From contig CAMDZY010000118.1 in the NCBI GenBank assembly GCA_945910975.1, positions 1-5,567 on the forward strand: a stretch of DNA of 5,567 bases. The letters are read 5' to 3'. Source of the DNA: an uncultured Clostridia bacterium (GTDB taxonomy: Bacteria; Bacillota; Clostridia; Oscillospirales; Oscillospiraceae). A program made the translations under genes and the position numbers. Shown here in pieces: positions 4,761-5,567 of the stretch; positions within the stretch are counted from its first letter, which is position 1; each line of letters opens with the position of its first letter. The notes beneath the pieces are model-generated. The model saw only the letters and a list, made by a program, of their open reading frames with translations. It was not told the DNA's origin and searched no databases.

Positions 4761-5567
4761 TTACGGATTTAATGTAATTGTTTCGTTCGCAAAATCGTCA
4801 CCAAGCCAGTCATCCGCATTGTATGCACGGAAATTGAACTCAATCTCCTCAATTTCTGTAATGCCATTTTCTTCCAAGACGGAATCAGACCAGCTCAGAG
4901 GGCTAAATGCACATTTTCCTGCCGATACAGATGTTGCATAGATTGGATTTGCCATAAATCCGTTTACAGAAGCCTCATCAACGCTAAACATCACATTCTT
5001 ATCGGTTTTATTAAGTAAGAACAAATTGACGGTATATCCCCAAATTTCATCTTCTTCATAGCCAGTTACAATGACAGTAACATATTCATTGTCGATGAGC
5101 ACATTGTCAGAAGCCTGCGCTTCACGAACGAACTGAACCGCTTTGTCCTCTCCATAAGGATATACATGGATCGTTTCTTCTGCTACTGCATCGGCTCCCC
5201 AATCATTGCTATCGTAAACACGGAAAGTCAGTTCGATATCAGTATAATCGCCAACGCCATTTTCTTCAATCTCATCGTCAGAGAAGCTAATCTTTTCATT
5301 GGACTTTTTACCTGCTGCAACTTCTGTTGCAAACGGTGAATTGCATTGAACTCCATTGATTGCAGCACTTTCTACGGCAAACATATATGTTTTATCTGTT
5401 GATTTGTTTTCAAGCTGCGCCTTTAAGGTAAAGCCCCACATATTATCAGGTTCAATCCCGGTAATCTTAATCGAGCACTCTGCATTGTCAACAGCGACAA
5501 CCTCGGTGAAAGGTATTTCGTTCTCACCTGCTATTTCTTCATCGGTAGAAGATGTTTCGCTCTCATC
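4761..5567 (-). CDS. Partial gene: tandem beta-domain protein, probable exported lipoprotein (5' end outside window)
   Basis: The frame stays open from the TAA at 4761-4763 to the right edge, so the real start lies beyond base 5567 and the internal ATG at 5441 should not be used. The visible 268 residues begin with an acidic, Ser/Thr-rich stretch (DESETSSTDEEIAGENE) of the sort that follows a lipobox cysteine or membrane anchor. Two related domains of about 115 residues follow. Both share VDN/IDN, TGxExDxxWG, LxNKTDK, MFxVxxAxxNG, A-T-x-V-x-A-GK, EENG, a DIEL/EIEF strand, the R-x-Y-x-x-x-DW motif and ET-I at the end. I recognise this as a domain common in exported proteins of gut Clostridia, but know no function for it. 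Signal peptide and lipobox are not visible. The gene is AT-richer than its neighbours (sample lines 33-38% G+C), which could reflect a separate origin. Confidence 0.85.
   Translation of the reverse strand, partial: DESETSSTDEEIAGENEIPFTEVVAVDNAECSIKITGIEPDNMWGFTLKAQLENKSTDKTYMFAVESAAINGVQCNSPFATEVAAGKKSNEKISFSDDEIEENGVGDYTDIELTFRVYDSNDWGADAVAEETIHVYPYGEDKAVQFVREAQASDNVLIDNEYVTVIVTGYEEDEIWGYTVNLFLLNKTDKNVMFSVDEASVNGFMANPIYATSVSAGKCAFSPLSWSDSVLEENGITEIEEIEFNFRAYNADDWLGDDFANETITLNP
4764..5102 (-). repeat. Second copy of the tandem protein domain
   Basis: This codes visible residues 156-268, the C-terminal domain, from VLIDNEYV to ETITLNP at the end of the protein. A 17-residue linker with charged residues separates it from the first copy. 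The alternating hydrophobic pattern suggests an all-beta, immunoglobulin-like fold, which is inferred only. Confidence 0.85.
5154..5498 (-). repeat. First copy of the tandem protein domain
   Basis: This codes visible residues 24-138 of the partial protein, from VAVDNAEC to IHVYPYG. It aligns along its length with the second copy: TGIEPDNMWGF against TGYEEDEIWGY, ENKSTDKTYMFAV against LNKTDKNVMFSV, and FRVYDSNDW against FRAYNADDW. The likeness is at protein level; the DNA has diverged, so this is an old duplication. Confidence 0.85.

Noticed and set aside
1..5567. CRISPR array, insertion sequence, phage genes, tRNA or defence system
   Set aside because: No regularly spaced repeats, transposase or integrase motifs, or tRNA cloverleaf sequences were found by reading both strands.

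Overview
The window looks like a chromosomal segment of an endospore-forming, anaerobic-type member of the Clostridia, most likely in the Oscillospirales/Ruminococcaceae range. The placement is an inference. It rests on the dipicolinate synthase pair spoVFA-spoVFB, a DUF4364 regulator-like gene, a long-form HPF, a vWA protein of a type I recall from Clostridia, and strong Shine-Dalgarno sites. Base composition is uneven: the spoVF and vWA genes are GC-rich (single 60-base lines reach 63-68% G+C), while the right-hand gene is clearly AT-richer (sample lines 33-38%).

Layout, left to right. Bases 1-244 hold no gene. They carry what reads as the control region of a ribosomal RNA operon on the minus strand: two near-consensus sigma-A promoters spaced exactly 100 bp apart, each with a G seven bases after the -10 box, then a leader hairpin and a boxA-like sequence. 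The 16S rRNA gene should start just beyond the left edge. Next, also on the minus strand, come a terminator, the ribosome hibernation factor gene hpf with its own promoter, and a DUF4364 gene. Bases 1557-1787 form the divergent intergenic region. It contains three consecutive stem-loops (1588-1702), resembling a small repetitive or structured element, which overlaps the likely -10 box of the DUF4364 gene. A sigma-K-like promoter candidate follows.

On the plus strand, spoVFA and spoVFB overlap by 4 bases and encode both subunits of dipicolinate synthase, which makes the spore-core compound dipicolinic acid in the mother cell. After a 90-base gap with no obvious terminator comes a 459-residue von Willebrand factor A protein with a cysteine-rich C-terminus, closed by an 18-bp perfect terminator hairpin. 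On the minus strand at the right edge is a 5'-truncated gene for a protein with two tandem beta-rich domains, probably an exported lipoprotein. Its reading frame runs open to the window end.

Functionally the left part concerns ribosome supply and ribosome dormancy, and the middle part concerns spore maturation. The vWA gene may be co-transcribed with the spore genes. I see no CRISPR array, transposase, integrase, tRNA or recognisable defence system. The least explained parts are the triple hairpin, the cysteine-rich vWA protein and the tandem-domain protein.
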